Below are positions 7,693 through 15,378 of a DNA stretch of 33,514 bases, in pieces (the first letter of the stretch is position 1; the number at the start of each line of letters is the position of its first letter). The notes under the pieces were generated by a model. It saw only the letters and a list, made by a program, of their open reading frames with translations, had not been told where the DNA came from and searched no databases. Source of the stretch: Paraburkholderia sp. CNPSo 3274 (GTDB lineage: Bacteria > Pseudomonadota > Gammaproteobacteria > Burkholderiales > Burkholderiaceae); NCBI RefSeq assembly GCF_024206475.1, contig NZ_JAMBPR010000078.1:1-33514 (forward strand), given 5' to 3'. Position numbers and translations under genes: made by a program.

Positions 7693-8334
7693 ATGGCATC
7701 TGTAAACAAGGTCATCCTCGTCGGCAATCTCGGCGCGGATCCTGAAGTCCGTTATTTGCCCAGCGGCGACGCTGTGGCCAACATCCGTCTCGCGACCATC
7801 GACCGCTACAAGGACAAGGCGTCGGGCGAGTTCAAGGAAATGACTGAATGGCACCGAGTCTCGTTTTTCGGACGCCTGGCTGAAATCGTGAACGAGTATC
7901 TTAAGAAGGGCTCGTCGGTCTACATCGAAGGGCGCATCCGCACACGCAAGTGGCAGGCGCAGGACGGTACCGATCGATATTCGACGGAGATCGTTGCAGA
8001 CCAGATGCAGATGCTCGGCGGCCGCAGCGGTGGCGAGCATCGTGAGCCTGGCGGTGATGACGAGGGGTTCGAATCGCGTGAAACCGCGCGACCCCAACGC
8101 AATGGAGGCAACGCTGGCTCCGGCTCACCGCGTGCAGCTTCCAGCGTCCCGCCCCGGGCAAGGCCTCCCCAGTCCTCGGCTGGTGGCGGTGCAGGTATGC
8201 GTGCGCCCGCCGGCGGTGGCTTTGATGAAATGGACGACATTTTCGAGGCCTCTATCCGAGTGCGGCATGGGCTGCTATCTAATCCCGTAAGGGCTCACCA
8301 TAGCGATCTGCGACTCCCGCAGATCCTCACCTGA
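7693..8334 (+). CDS. ssb: Single-stranded DNA-binding protein with altered C-terminus
   Basis: 213 residues, MASVNKVILVGNLGADPEVR... Residues 1-112 are a classic SSB OB-fold (WHRVSFFGRLAEIVNEYLKK, SSVYIEGRIRTRKW). A Gly/Pro/Arg-rich linker follows to ~175. The usual tail DDDIPF-stop is missing: the protein reads GFDEMDDIF and then continues for about 25 residues (EASIRVRHGLL...). The DNA for this extension contains a perfect hairpin (GATCTGCG/CGCAGATC, 8305-8325), suggesting it was once an intergenic spacer. SSB coats ssDNA during replication or transfer; the tip normally docks partner proteins. It is preceded by GGAG and sits in the L1 unit. Confidence 0.92.
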   Translation: MASVNKVILVGNLGADPEVRYLPSGDAVANIRLATIDRYKDKASGEFKEMTEWHRVSFFGRLAEIVNEYLKKGSSVYIEGRIRTRKWQAQDGTDRYSTEIVADQMQMLGGRSGGEHREPGGDDEGFESRETARPQRNGGNAGSGSPRAASSVPPRARPPQSSAGGGAGMRAPAGGGFDEMDDIFEASIRVRHGLLSNPVRAHHSDLRLPQILT

Positions 8335-8534
8335 CGTTTCGTGGCGCGCCTTCGGGTGCGCTGCGCAACGCCTACCCACTGTCGACGGCGCATATCGCGC
8401 GCCTCGCTTCCTCGCCTACCTGAAAACTGTTCAAAAGAGCCGCTCGCTTCGCGTGGGCCGCTCCTTTGAGCAAGCGTTTTCACGCCTGTCTCAGGCACCG
8501 ACCCAACCCACTTCCAAAAATCGGAGAGTGACTA
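8335..8534. other. 200-bp spacer between ssb and primase
   Basis: No gene. It holds an imperfect stem of TCAAAAGAGC with GCTCCTTTGA (about 8432-8470), GC-rich and loosely terminator-like without a T-tract. GGAGAG before the primase ATG is the RBS. Confidence 0.4.
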
Positions 8535-9671
8535 ATGAGTACATCTGGACGCGGGCTGCCACCCGAGAAGTACGAGTGGCTGCAACGCAAACTGAAGGAA
8601 TTCACACTCTCCCCGGAAGCGTGGATTTCGACCTTGATGAGTTACGGCATTTCCGCCGACTGCCTGACCGGTAACGCAAGTTCCTGTCCGGTGTGCGGCG
8701 GCGATGACCGCTTTACCTATGACAACAAGAGCGGCCGCGGCGACTGGATTTGCCGAAAGTGCAATGACGGTTATCCGATGGCAGGTGACGGACTTCAGCT
8801 GATCGCCCGTGCAAACCGCATGGGGCTGTATCGACTGATGTGCGAGCTCGATGGTGGCTCACCGCCGACGTCACGCGCGCCGCTCAACTCGACGGCGCCC
8901 GCGCCCAGGCGCAAGGCCGATCCGGCGTTTGTCGCAAGACGACTGGATGCCATGTGGAGTAGCGCGCAGCCTCAGGCTGTGGGCGATCTGTCGATGCGCT
9001 ATCTGCAGGATCGTGTGCCTGGCCTCACGGCCGGACCGTCGCCGGCGCTGCGTCTTGGCTTGCTTGAGTATCGCCACGACAAGAAGGTGCTCGGCGAGTG
9101 GCCGGGCATCGTGGCGCGATTCGAATTGCCCGATGGGTGTCTTGGCACGCTGCATCGCACCTTCCTCGATCCGGTCAAGCCTGCGAAGGCGACGATTGTG
9201 TCGCGGGACGGCGAGATTCTCGATGCGAAGCTCAACGACATGACGCTCAACCCGCTTGCGGGCGGCGCAGTGCGATTGATGTCCCCCATCGACGGGGAGA
9301 TCGGTGTGGGCGAAGGGCTGGAAACAGTCTATGGCGCACACATGGAGTTTGGTGTGCCGGTGTGGAATTGCCTGAACCGCATCCTGCTCTCGAAGTTCGT
9401 TGTCCCGGAAGGTCTCGGGATCAAGGTCGTGCACATCTTCATGGACTTCGATGACATCGATCCGAGGACGCGCCAGTCGCCGGGCGTGAGTGCCGGCCTG
9501 GTCCTCGCGAAACGATTGCGTGCTGAAGGCTATACGGTCGTGCCGCACCGACCGAAGTTACGTGGGACTGACTTCGCGGATCAATGGAAGTCGCGCTGGA
9601 TCGCAGCACATGGAACTGCCCCCCTGGGGCGTCCAGCATCTCACGCATCACGCGTGGCACTGGCCATTTGA
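8535..9671 (+). CDS. Zinc-ribbon / Toprim primase
   Basis: 378 residues. An N-terminal zinc ribbon (C51-P-V-C54-G-G-D-D-R-F, then W-I-C73-R-K-C76) has the form of the P4-type primase/helicase ribbon. A middle domain (~130-240) resembles the segment before the Toprim in plasmid primases. The C-terminal Toprim contains GVGEGLETVYGAH (E260) and VVHIFMDFDDID (D304, D306), then AGLVLAKRLRAEGYTVV and GTDFADQW. It would make RNA primers for element replication or for the transferred strand. No helicase domain is present, so it is a stand-alone primase. GGAGAGTG precedes the ATG. It follows ssb in the L1 unit and is followed by a terminator. Confidence 0.88.
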   Translation: MSTSGRGLPPEKYEWLQRKLKEFTLSPEAWISTLMSYGISADCLTGNASSCPVCGGDDRFTYDNKSGRGDWICRKCNDGYPMAGDGLQLIARANRMGLYRLMCELDGGSPPTSRAPLNSTAPAPRRKADPAFVARRLDAMWSSAQPQAVGDLSMRYLQDRVPGLTAGPSPALRLGLLEYRHDKKVLGEWPGIVARFELPDGCLGTLHRTFLDPVKPAKATIVSRDGEILDAKLNDMTLNPLAGGAVRLMSPIDGEIGVGEGLETVYGAHMEFGVPVWNCLNRILLSKFVVPEGLGIKVVHIFMDFDDIDPRTRQSPGVSAGLVLAKRLRAEGYTVVPHRPKLRGTDFADQWKSRWIAAHGTAPLGRPASHASRVALAI

Positions 9672-9676
9672 TTGAC

Positions 9677-9758
9677 GCCGGCCAGTCCGGCATTTTCTTG
9701 AACCAGCCCGGTGGGGATTCGTCCCCGCCGGGGATGGACCGTCGGGCTCTTTTCTTTT
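9677..9758 (+). terminator. Tandem hairpins just before the next gene
   Basis: Hairpin 1 is GCCGG-ccagt-CCGGC (9677-9691) followed by ATTTTCTT. Hairpin 2 is closed by AGCCCG/CGGGCT (9705-9710 and 9743-9748), encloses GGGGA-ttcg-TCCCC, and ends in CTTTTCTTTT. The T-run ends 10 nt before the ATG at 9768. Confidence 0.7.
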
Positions 9759-9767
9759 GAGGTTGAA

Positions 9768-9986
9768 ATGAGCTTTTTCCAGATGAAGGTGGGCAACATG
9801 TTCACGATCGTGGCCACCAACGGTGCAGCAAACGGGCACCAGCCAGTGCTCAAATCGGACGCGACTGGCTACGACGTGTTCGATCGGAGCAGTTGCAAGA
9901 TGGTCTTTCGCGATCAACCCTTCGACGCTGCGTTCGACTTCTGTACGAGACGGCTCTCGTTCGTATCGGCGAAGCCTGTTCAATGA
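9768..9986 (+). CDS. 72-residue unknown protein
   Basis: MSFFQMKVGNMFTIVATNGA..., with GAGG 9 nt upstream of the ATG. Compact, beta-rich small protein (GYDVFDRSSCKMVFRD, CTRRLSFVSAKP). No family recognised. It is the last gene of the L1 unit, bounded by hairpins on both sides. Confidence 0.65.
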   Translation: MSFFQMKVGNMFTIVATNGAANGHQPVLKSDATGYDVFDRSSCKMVFRDQPFDAAFDFCTRRLSFVSAKPVQ

Positions 9987-10004
9987 TTCCAACGCTAGAA
10001 GCAA

Positions 10005-10040
10005 CGGCGGCTCCCACATCGGGAGCCGCCGTTTTTTTTC
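10005..10040 (+). terminator. Strong intrinsic terminator
   Basis: Stem ACGGCGGCTCCC / GGGAGCCGCCGT with loop acatc, followed by T8. It closes the L1 rightward unit and faces the end of a leftward gene, so it may serve both strands. Confidence 0.93.
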
Positions 10041-10060
10041 GTCCATACGAAACGCCTCAT

Positions 10061-10309
10061 CTACAAAAACATGCGGCGACACGTGAAAAGCAGTGAGATC
10101 GCGGTGCGCACGGCGTACAGAAATCCCACTGCCCAGGCGAAGCCGACGCTGCCTGCAGTGAAGAGCAGCCTGCCCGAGTCCTGGAGTCCTGCGGCGTAGA
10201 GGGCTACGCCGAGCATTGCCACGACATAGCAGGCGAGGGCGACAGCCGCGCGTCGCGCGAGCCAGTGCCAATGCATGAAAGTTGTCCATGCGCTTTCAAT
10301 CCTGTCCAT
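10061..10309 (-). CDS. Small membrane protein (82 residues)
   Basis: MDRIESAWTTFMHWHWLARR... with two predicted membrane segments (about 20-41, AAVALACYVVAMLGVALYAAG, and 47-70, LLFTAGSVGFAWAVGFLYAV) and a short basic tail. Its ATG overlaps the TAA of the preceding 51-residue gene by one base, so translation is probably coupled. Unknown function. Confidence 0.65.
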   Translation of the reverse strand: MDRIESAWTTFMHWHWLARRAAVALACYVVAMLGVALYAAGLQDSGRLLFTAGSVGFAWAVGFLYAVRTAISLLFTCRRMFL

Positions 10310-10464
10310 TACTGTTCCCCAACGTTGTGGGCGCCGTCAAAGAGCACGCCGCCAAACATCCAGCCAGCGATTGCGACCGCGACTAGCGCGCCGATATAGA
10401 CCCAGGTGAGGGGCTCGTCCAGGCGTTGACCGTGGAGGATGGCGAAGAGACGTTCGTATTCCAT
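10309..10464 (-). CDS. Small membrane protein (51 residues)
   Basis: MEYERLFAILHGQRLDEPLT then one membrane segment (WVYIGALVAVAIAGWMFGGV). The start at 10464 is chosen because AAGGAGCA lies 7-12 nt upstream on the minus strand. It forms a two-gene unit with the overlapping 82-residue membrane protein; promoter block C is 55-90 nt upstream. Unknown function. Confidence 0.6.
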   Translation of the reverse strand: MEYERLFAILHGQRLDEPLTWVYIGALVAVAIAGWMFGGVLFDGAHNVGEQ

Positions 10465-10517
10465 GTTGACTGCTCCTTTGAAGTTTATGTACCGGTGCAG
10501 GAGGTTGCACCGGCATC

Positions 10518-10553
10518 TGATTTGATGATGACATGCCCACACTGAAGTCAAGT
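10518..10553 (-). promoter_or_regulatory. Leftward promoter block, copy C (small membrane proteins)
   Basis: On the minus strand: ACTTGACTTC at the left, same spacing, but the right half is degenerate (CATCATCAAATCA). It is the weakest of the five copies. Confidence 0.5.
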
Positions 10554-10649
10554 CGCGCGGCGCTGCTCACCCTTCCACCGTCCCCTCGGTCCTAATAGGC
10601 GGCACGCTCGCGGACACGTAGGGAAAGGGAGAAAAGGGGCAGCGCCTGT

Positions 10650-11084
10650 TCAATCAAACTGAGCAAACTCATTGCTGAGCGCGTCGCCGAATGCCGATCC
10701 GGAGTCGTCGGAGTCGGCAACCCGAACAGTCTGGAACGCGTCTGACGATGCTCCCATTTCGGCTCTCGTTGTAGATGGGGCAATTGGGCCGCGCGACACC
10801 ACCGCGGAGGTGCCCGTCGCGGCATTCTGCGATGGCGCGACGTCTAGAGGGACCGGGGTCGCCTGCCGAATGTACACCGGTACGGCGGTCGCCTCTCGAC
10901 GGTCCGGGGCGCCGCGCTCGACCGGGTGAGCATTGCCCATGGTCTCGTCCCATAGCCTGGCTTCAGCGAGCGCGCGGAACACGATTGCGCGCTCGCGCGG
11001 CGAGCTGCATGCACGCAGTCGCTGGTAGAGCTTCGGCGAGACAAGTGGATTGACCGTGACGGTCATCTCGATCTTGTCGCTCAT
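10650..11084 (-). CDS. ParR/StbB-like partner of the ParM-type actin
   Basis: 144 residues starting MSDKIEMTVTVNPLVSPKLY at 11084. The ATG overlaps the TGA of the actin gene (ATGA), strong evidence for coupled translation. The N-terminal ~50 residues have the look of a ribbon-helix-helix domain (strand IEMTVTVNP, then helices LYQRLRACS and ERAIVFRALAEARLW), as in ParR/StbB proteins that bind centromere DNA. The C-terminal ~90 residues are low complexity and acidic at the end (SGSAFGDALSNEFAQFD), the region by which ParR proteins contact ParM. Function is inferred from position and form. Confidence 0.6.
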   Translation of the reverse strand: MSDKIEMTVTVNPLVSPKLYQRLRACSSPRERAIVFRALAEARLWDETMGNAHPVERGAPDRREATAVPVYIRQATPVPLDVAPSQNAATGTSAVVSRGPIAPSTTRAEMGASSDAFQTVRVADSDDSGSAFGDALSNEFAQFD

Positions 11085-12088
11085 GCTACGCGGCGCTCGC
11101 TCGCAAGGCGTTCGCCAACAAGCAGGAAACCTCTCGCGTTGGCCGTGCATGGGGAATCGATCACCTCGATCACAATGCGAGGGAACGCATGCCGGATCAC
11201 GGATGCATAGAGTCCCGCGCCACCGCCGGAGAGGATGATCGATCGCACGTTCCGCAAATGACCGACGCTGTTCTGCATTTCCTTCACGACGTCGGTAACG
11301 ATCGGACTGGCCTTCTCGAGATAGGGCGAGAGATCGACGTCCTTTCCGTAGAGAAGGAAAGGCTTGTATTCGCGCAGCGCCTTGTCGATAAGCTCAATCT
11401 CAGTCACGTTATCGTCTTCGTCCACGGAGATCAGACGCGCGATGCGCTGATAGATCTGTGACGCGCCACCAGGCATACCGCCGCTGCGCGTGTCGTCCAT
11501 TGCGAAACCGTTCGCATAGACCCAATCGGTCGTGAAATAGCCAACGTCGATGACGAGATGCGCGTCGTCGCGATTGAAGCTGTCGCCACGCGTACTGGCA
11601 GCAAATACGAGTGAGCCTAGCGGCTGGGGGATCACGACGACGCGCTCGACGACCACTCGACCGGGGCCGAAATCGTGTGCACCAACAAAGCGGTCCTTGA
11701 GCGCGGCCGAATACTTCTTCATGTTGTGCACGGGCAGGCCAAGTACCAGACGGTCAATCTGCGTGATGCCAGCAAAATGGATAGCGCCGAAAAGTAGCGC
11801 GGCATAGTTGTCGGTCATCACGTAGTCGTCGGCGAGAGCGCGGCCTGTCTTGCCATAGGCAGCACTCAGCGAAACGTCGGGTCCAACTTCATAGTTAATC
11901 CCGTCAATCTTGATAGTGACCACCGTTCGCGATGCGAGAACGCCTTCACCGAATCCAGAGAGCGAGTGGGTTGCAGCGAGCGGGGCGAGTGAGGGAAACA
12001 TGCCCGTCGCGACCGTGCCGCTCGCTGCGCGGTGAGCGTATTTGGTGTTGCCGTAGCCAACGTCGATAGCGAAGACTGCAGTTTTCAT
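11081..12088 (-). CDS. PRTRC system protein D: ParM/StbA-like actin ATPase
   Basis: 335 residues. Actin/Hsp70-fold nucleotide motifs are in order: phosphate 1 AIDVGYGNTKY (~7-17), phosphate 2 VIDVGYFTTDW (~178-188) and adenosine motif ILSGGGAGLYA (~288-298). It matches the StbA/ParM type of plasmid segregation ATPase, and the length and presence of the PRTRC genes elsewhere in the window fit protein D of that cassette. It would polymerise with ATP to push plasmid copies apart. It is read leftward with the ParR-like gene, under promoter block D 115 nt upstream, separate from the other PRTRC genes. Confidence 0.82.
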   Translation of the reverse strand: MKTAVFAIDVGYGNTKYAHRAASGTVATGMFPSLAPLAATHSLSGFGEGVLASRTVVTIKIDGINYEVGPDVSLSAAYGKTGRALADDYVMTDNYAALLFGAIHFAGITQIDRLVLGLPVHNMKKYSAALKDRFVGAHDFGPGRVVVERVVVIPQPLGSLVFAASTRGDSFNRDDAHLVIDVGYFTTDWVYANGFAMDDTRSGGMPGGASQIYQRIARLISVDEDDNVTEIELIDKALREYKPFLLYGKDVDLSPYLEKASPIVTDVVKEMQNSVGHLRNVRSIILSGGGAGLYASVIRHAFPRIVIEVIDSPCTANARGFLLVGERLASERRVA

Positions 12089-12203
12089 GGTGTCTATGTT
12101 CCCTGGTTAGAACGAATCGGGTGAACGGCAAAGTTAGACGTGAAGTCCGACTTCATCCGGGATCTCAAAAGGCTGTGGAGCCCAGTTTGAAATGGCATGT
12201 TGC

Positions 12204-12239
12204 TGAGTCCAGTCTATCGAGCGTAGTGGGAAGTCAAGT
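12204..12239 (-). promoter_or_regulatory. Leftward promoter block, copy D (parM-like operon)
   Basis: On the minus strand: ACTTGACTTC, spacer, AGACTGGACTCA, nearly matching copy B in both conserved halves. It lies about 115-150 nt before the actin gene start. Confidence 0.7.
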
Positions 12240-12297
12240 TTCCAAAAGCGCGCTGGAACAGGTCATCTTTTGCTCGCGGGCGATTGCAGCGAGCGCC

Positions 12298-12372
12298 TAT
12301 TCTTGTCAGTACCTGTCGCGCCCCTGGCGCATCGACCTGAAGTGCATGGCACTTCGCGCGTCCTGTTTCTGG
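12298..12372 (+). promoter_or_regulatory. Rightward leader element L5
   Basis: TATTCT (-10, 12298-12303), 14 nt, hairpin 1 (GCGC-ccctg-GCGC, 12318-12330), ATCGACC, hairpin 2 (GAAGTGC-atg-GCACTTC, 12339-12355), then only a weak T-run. Same plan as L1-L4. No convincing gene follows for over 800 nt; a terminator follows at 12424. Confidence 0.62.
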
Positions 12373-12423
12373 CCAAATCGGCCAACGCCCCCCCGCCCGC
12401 AAGGGCAAACTTCCCAAGACTGT

Positions 12424-12453
12424 CCGCGTGCCACCGTGACGCGGCTTTTTTTT
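12424..12453 (+). terminator. Intrinsic terminator downstream of L5
   Basis: CCGCGT/ACGCGG stem with a 9-nt loop followed by C and T8. Together with L5 it would release an RNA of about 145 nt that contains no plausible gene. Confidence 0.72.
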
Positions 12454-13190
12454 CAATCAGATCAAGTCCACCCTGTCCCACTCTGAGGACCACTGGACAG
12501 TGCGATATCCATACGATCGGCGGGTGTCCGCCGGAATGCGGCGCAATGAGACAAAGTGGGTGCGGACAGTTGGACAGTTCGCGCCCTCGGTCTCATACGC
12601 CTTACACACGTTCCTTCAGCCCACAGCGCTGGGTGCGTTCACGAAGCCCGATACACCGCGGCGGAGATGAACGTGCTTCGGAACGGGGGAGAGTCTGCAC
12701 GCTGGCCACGCCAGTGTTTCGCGCCTCCCTGTACGGAAGATAGAACGGTCCGCGCAGCCGTCACCAAAAATGCGCAACAGGAATTGCCCGGCAGTTGGCC
12801 CGGGCACCCACAGGCCGGACGGCGCTGTGTGGTGTCCAGATGCGGAAACGCGTCCGGGGGCCGGTCGGGTAGCCACAGCAGGCGGCAAGGCAGCACAGGC
12901 AGTAACCGCGGGAAGCGGTTTGCGCGAAGCGCGATCCGGCCCGTGCCGCAGCAAGGTGGACAGTCGGAACGCATCTCTTCCGTGCGTCGGGCTGATCGGA
13001 TGGAATCGCTAAAGGCAAGGAAGGCAACAAACCCCGCGCCGGGGAATCGGCGAAGCCGCTCAGGCGGCCAGTAACAGCGGTCAGGTCGGTGCGGCCGCAA
13101 CGATGTCAGGCAGGGACATCGGGCATCACCGACCTGGCCACAGCAATCTGCGCAACTTCGCGCGGAGCGCAACGGCAACGGAGGAAAAAA
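12454..13190. other. GC-rich region without a convincing gene; stable inverted repeats
   Basis: Frames here are open on both strands but give Arg/Ser/Pro/Cys-rich low-quality translations with no RBS. GGACAGT recurs three times at 12494-12580. Inverted repeats include TGCCCGG/CCGGGCA (about 12785-12806). A large stem sits just upstream of the recombinase: CAGGTCGGTG/CACCGACCTG (13082-13091 and 13127-13136), enclosing GATGTC/GACATC (13102-13107, 13115-13120). It could hold an untranslated leader, a small RNA or recombination sites. Confidence 0.5.
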
Positions 13191-14321
13191 GTGGCGGCGA
13201 TACTGAACGTTCGAGCGGTGGTGCGCGGCTACCGGCTGACGCCCGCGATTGCACAGGAGTTGATAGACCTGTTCGATGAGCACGTGGCGACGGTTCACAG
13301 CAGGACGCGAGTCAGCGGGAGGTCATTGTCGATCAAGACACAGGAACATCGTGTGCGTGCGATATGCGTCGCTCTGGTCGAACTGCGTGGAGGCGGCTTC
13401 GCAGTGACGAGCCCGTGGAACCTGCGGCAGAAGCATATTGAGTGGCTGGTGCGGCGCTGGGTGGATGCGAAGCAAAGCGGCGGGACGATCGAGAACAAGC
13501 TCACATATCTGCGCACGCTCGCCGGGTGGATGAAGAAGGAACACCTGGTCGGCACGCTCGCGAACTATGCGGATCGCAAGGCTAACGGGCTCGAGCGTTC
13601 CTACGTGGCCGAAGCAGACAAGTCATGGTCGGGCAACGGTATCAACGCGACGGAAAAAATTGCGGAGATTGCGACAACGTGCCCACGGGTGGCGGTGCAA
13701 TTGAAGCTTCAGGCAGCTTTCGGACTGCGGATCAGCGAGAGTTTCCTGCTGAGACCGGCCGAGGCCGTGAAGGATATCGAGAACCTTGGCGTCACTCGTG
13801 GCACGAAGGGCGGCCGCGAGCGCAAGGTGCGGATCGAAGACCAACTCGCGGTGCTCGAGGAGGCAGCGCAGCTGGCTAACCCGATGACCGGTTCGACGAT
13901 TCCCGCGGATCGCACGTTGAAGCAATGGGTCGACCGGTACAAGACGGTGCTGCGGAAGCACGGCGTCAACAAGAAGGGGCTGGGTGTCACAAGCCACGGG
14001 CTGCGTCATCAGTATCTGCAGGAGCTGTATGAGCGGGCGAGCGGTGTCCCTGCGCCCGTGAAGCTCGCTGGAACTCGGCCAGATCCCGAAGTGCACAAGG
14101 AGGCAATGCGTCGCGTTGTCGAGGCTGCCGGCCATAGTCGGGTGACGAAGGCCAACGCGTATCTCTCGACGTTCGCGCGCCAGGAGCGATTGGCGAAACC
14201 GTCCCCGACCGTCGAGGAGGCGGCGAAGGCGCTGGAGGCGGCGGGAGGAAACAAGACGCACGCGGCGCGGTCACTTGGGATTTCCAGGCAAGCGCTCTAT
14301 CGGCTGCTTGGCAACGCGTAG
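13191..14321 (+). CDS. Tyrosine recombinase/integrase with Fis-type HTH at C-terminus
   Basis: 376 residues; start at GTG 13191 because GGAGG lies 7 nt upstream. The N-terminal core-binding domain spans ~15-130. Catalytic residues seen: R180 (AFGLRISES), a Lys in TKGGRERK (~206-212), H269-x2-R272 (SHGLRHQY), H315 (GHSRVT) and Y324 (NAYLSTF). This matches integrase-domain proteins found on Burkholderiaceae plasmids. Residues ~341-376 (VEEAAKALEAAGGNKTHAAR, then SLGISRQALYRLL) form a Fis/NtrC-type helix-turn-helix, not usual for tyrosine recombinases. It likely resolves dimers or integrates the element. A large inverted repeat lies 54 nt before the start. Confidence 0.88.
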   Translation: MAAILNVRAVVRGYRLTPAIAQELIDLFDEHVATVHSRTRVSGRSLSIKTQEHRVRAICVALVELRGGGFAVTSPWNLRQKHIEWLVRRWVDAKQSGGTIENKLTYLRTLAGWMKKEHLVGTLANYADRKANGLERSYVAEADKSWSGNGINATEKIAEIATTCPRVAVQLKLQAAFGLRISESFLLRPAEAVKDIENLGVTRGTKGGRERKVRIEDQLAVLEEAAQLANPMTGSTIPADRTLKQWVDRYKTVLRKHGVNKKGLGVTSHGLRHQYLQELYERASGVPAPVKLAGTRPDPEVHKEAMRRVVEAAGHSRVTKANAYLSTFARQERLAKPSPTVEEAAKALEAAGGNKTHAARSLGISRQALYRLLGNA

Positions 14322-14571
14322 GCGCTATTTGTCTGGAGAAATGTTCGGCGCACTGATGGGAAAAACGCGCTGGCTATCATGGCAGTGCCTTGACGCGGCC
14401 CGGGGGAGCGTCGAATGAGCACTTAAGAACCAACGATACGGGGAAAAAGAGGGCATGGCCGCGAGGCACAATGAAGGCGTGTCTCTCAGGTTCTGGTCCC
14501 CTCGAAACCAACACCCAGAACCCATTCAACCGGCCCTAGCGGCCGGTTATTTTTTTTGCTTGTCCGAGCGA
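14322..14571. other. Gene-free gap after the recombinase
   Basis: No supported gene. It contains an inverted repeat GGTTCTGG/CCAGAACC (about 14490-14522) and a terminator at 14528-14557. Confidence 0.45.
14528..14557 (+). terminator. Intrinsic terminator of the recombinase unit
   Basis: Perfect 8-bp stem AACCGGCC/GGCCGGTT, loop ctagc, then A and T8. Confidence 0.9.
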
Positions 14572-15243
14572 TTACCAGCGGTCGCGGTCGGGCAGCGAAT
14601 CGACGGCGGCGGCGATCCGGTCTTCGAATAGCATCTCGTCGTGCTCGGCGGGCGAATAGATTTTGGGGAACTGGGCGTACGACTCGCCGTCAATCTCAAC
14701 CCATTTCGCGAGCTGGATCAGTTTCCTCCAGCGTGCCGCGTCGTTGAGCACCGGGTCGATTGGCCATGAGTCAAACGTGACAACGGTGGCATCCACGAGG
14801 CGGCGAGCGAGCATCGCAAACATCGGCCCCATCTCTTCCCAGTTGCCGGCGGTACGCGATAGCAGATCGAGGACAGCGGGTATGTCGGCGGCCCCAATTT
14901 CGCGCTCGACGAGCCGCTGCACGTCGCTCTTCTCGGCTTCGGGGCGCATCAGCCGTCTGTTCCATACGGCGCCACAGCGGTCCATCGCGGCTTTTTCGTC
15001 GCGACCAGTAGCTTCCCATGGCGTTTGCATTCCGCAGTCCGCGCAGTAGATACAGACCAGGGGTGCTGTCTTCGGGACCTCAGGCGGACGCGGCAGCCGG
15101 TCGCCGATCCGAGGAGGCCCTGACATGCGGCCCCACTCGGTGTAGTCGTACTGTGGATTCGGGAGTTTGGAGACCAGGCGCTGTGAGCGGCCAACTGTCG
15201 GTCGACCGCCGCAGTGGTCGCAAGGTATGAGCTGCTCGTACAT
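14572..15243 (-). CDS. Lar-like zinc-ribbon protein with C-terminal extension
   Basis: 223 residues. The first ~100 residues look like the Lar restriction-alleviation family: CDHCGG at residues 8-13, then VCIYCADCGMQTPW (C67, C70) and DRCGAVWNRR, matching the C-x2-C...C-x2-C...AWNRR plan of Lar proteins. Family Lar proteins are ~60-100 residues, so the extra ~120 residues (VQRLVEREIGAADIPAVLDL...) are an unassigned extension. Lar-type proteins help phages and plasmids escape type I restriction; many annotated members are untested. It is the last gene of the leftward group starting near 16964. No strong RBS is visible, so the start is less certain. Confidence 0.65.
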   Translation of the reverse strand: MYEQLIPCDHCGGRPTVGRSQRLVSKLPNPQYDYTEWGRMSGPPRIGDRLPRPPEVPKTAPLVCIYCADCGMQTPWEATGRDEKAAMDRCGAVWNRRLMRPEAEKSDVQRLVEREIGAADIPAVLDLLSRTAGNWEEMGPMFAMLARRLVDATVVTFDSWPIDPVLNDAARWRKLIQLAKWVEIDGESYAQFPKIYSPAEHDEMLFEDRIAAAVDSLPDRDRW

Positions 15244-15378
15244 GGCGAGTAGTTAGTGGAATGGTAGGCCGCCATTATCCATGCTTCGCCAGTTTTCAAT
15301 ACCGCAAGGTGAGCGGTGCAAGGGGCGTATCTCGACGCTCTGCGGGTGTTTTGCCCGCAAACTCAGCACCCCTGCGGG

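Noticed and set aside
9677..10040. GC hairpins considered as tRNA or structured ncRNA genes
   Set aside because: They are short simple stems with T-runs and lack any cloverleaf or D/T-loop motifs.
12494..12580. GGACAGT repeats considered as iterons
   Set aside because: Only three short irregular copies, with no rep gene nearby.
12556..13298. Open frames on both strands before the recombinase
   Set aside because: No RBS, Arg/Ser/Cys-rich translations, overlapping frames on both strands; typical of GC-rich noncoding DNA.
14325..14525. 66-codon minus-strand frame after the recombinase
   Set aside because: No RBS or conserved look; Ser/Pro/Cys-rich; treated as noncoding.
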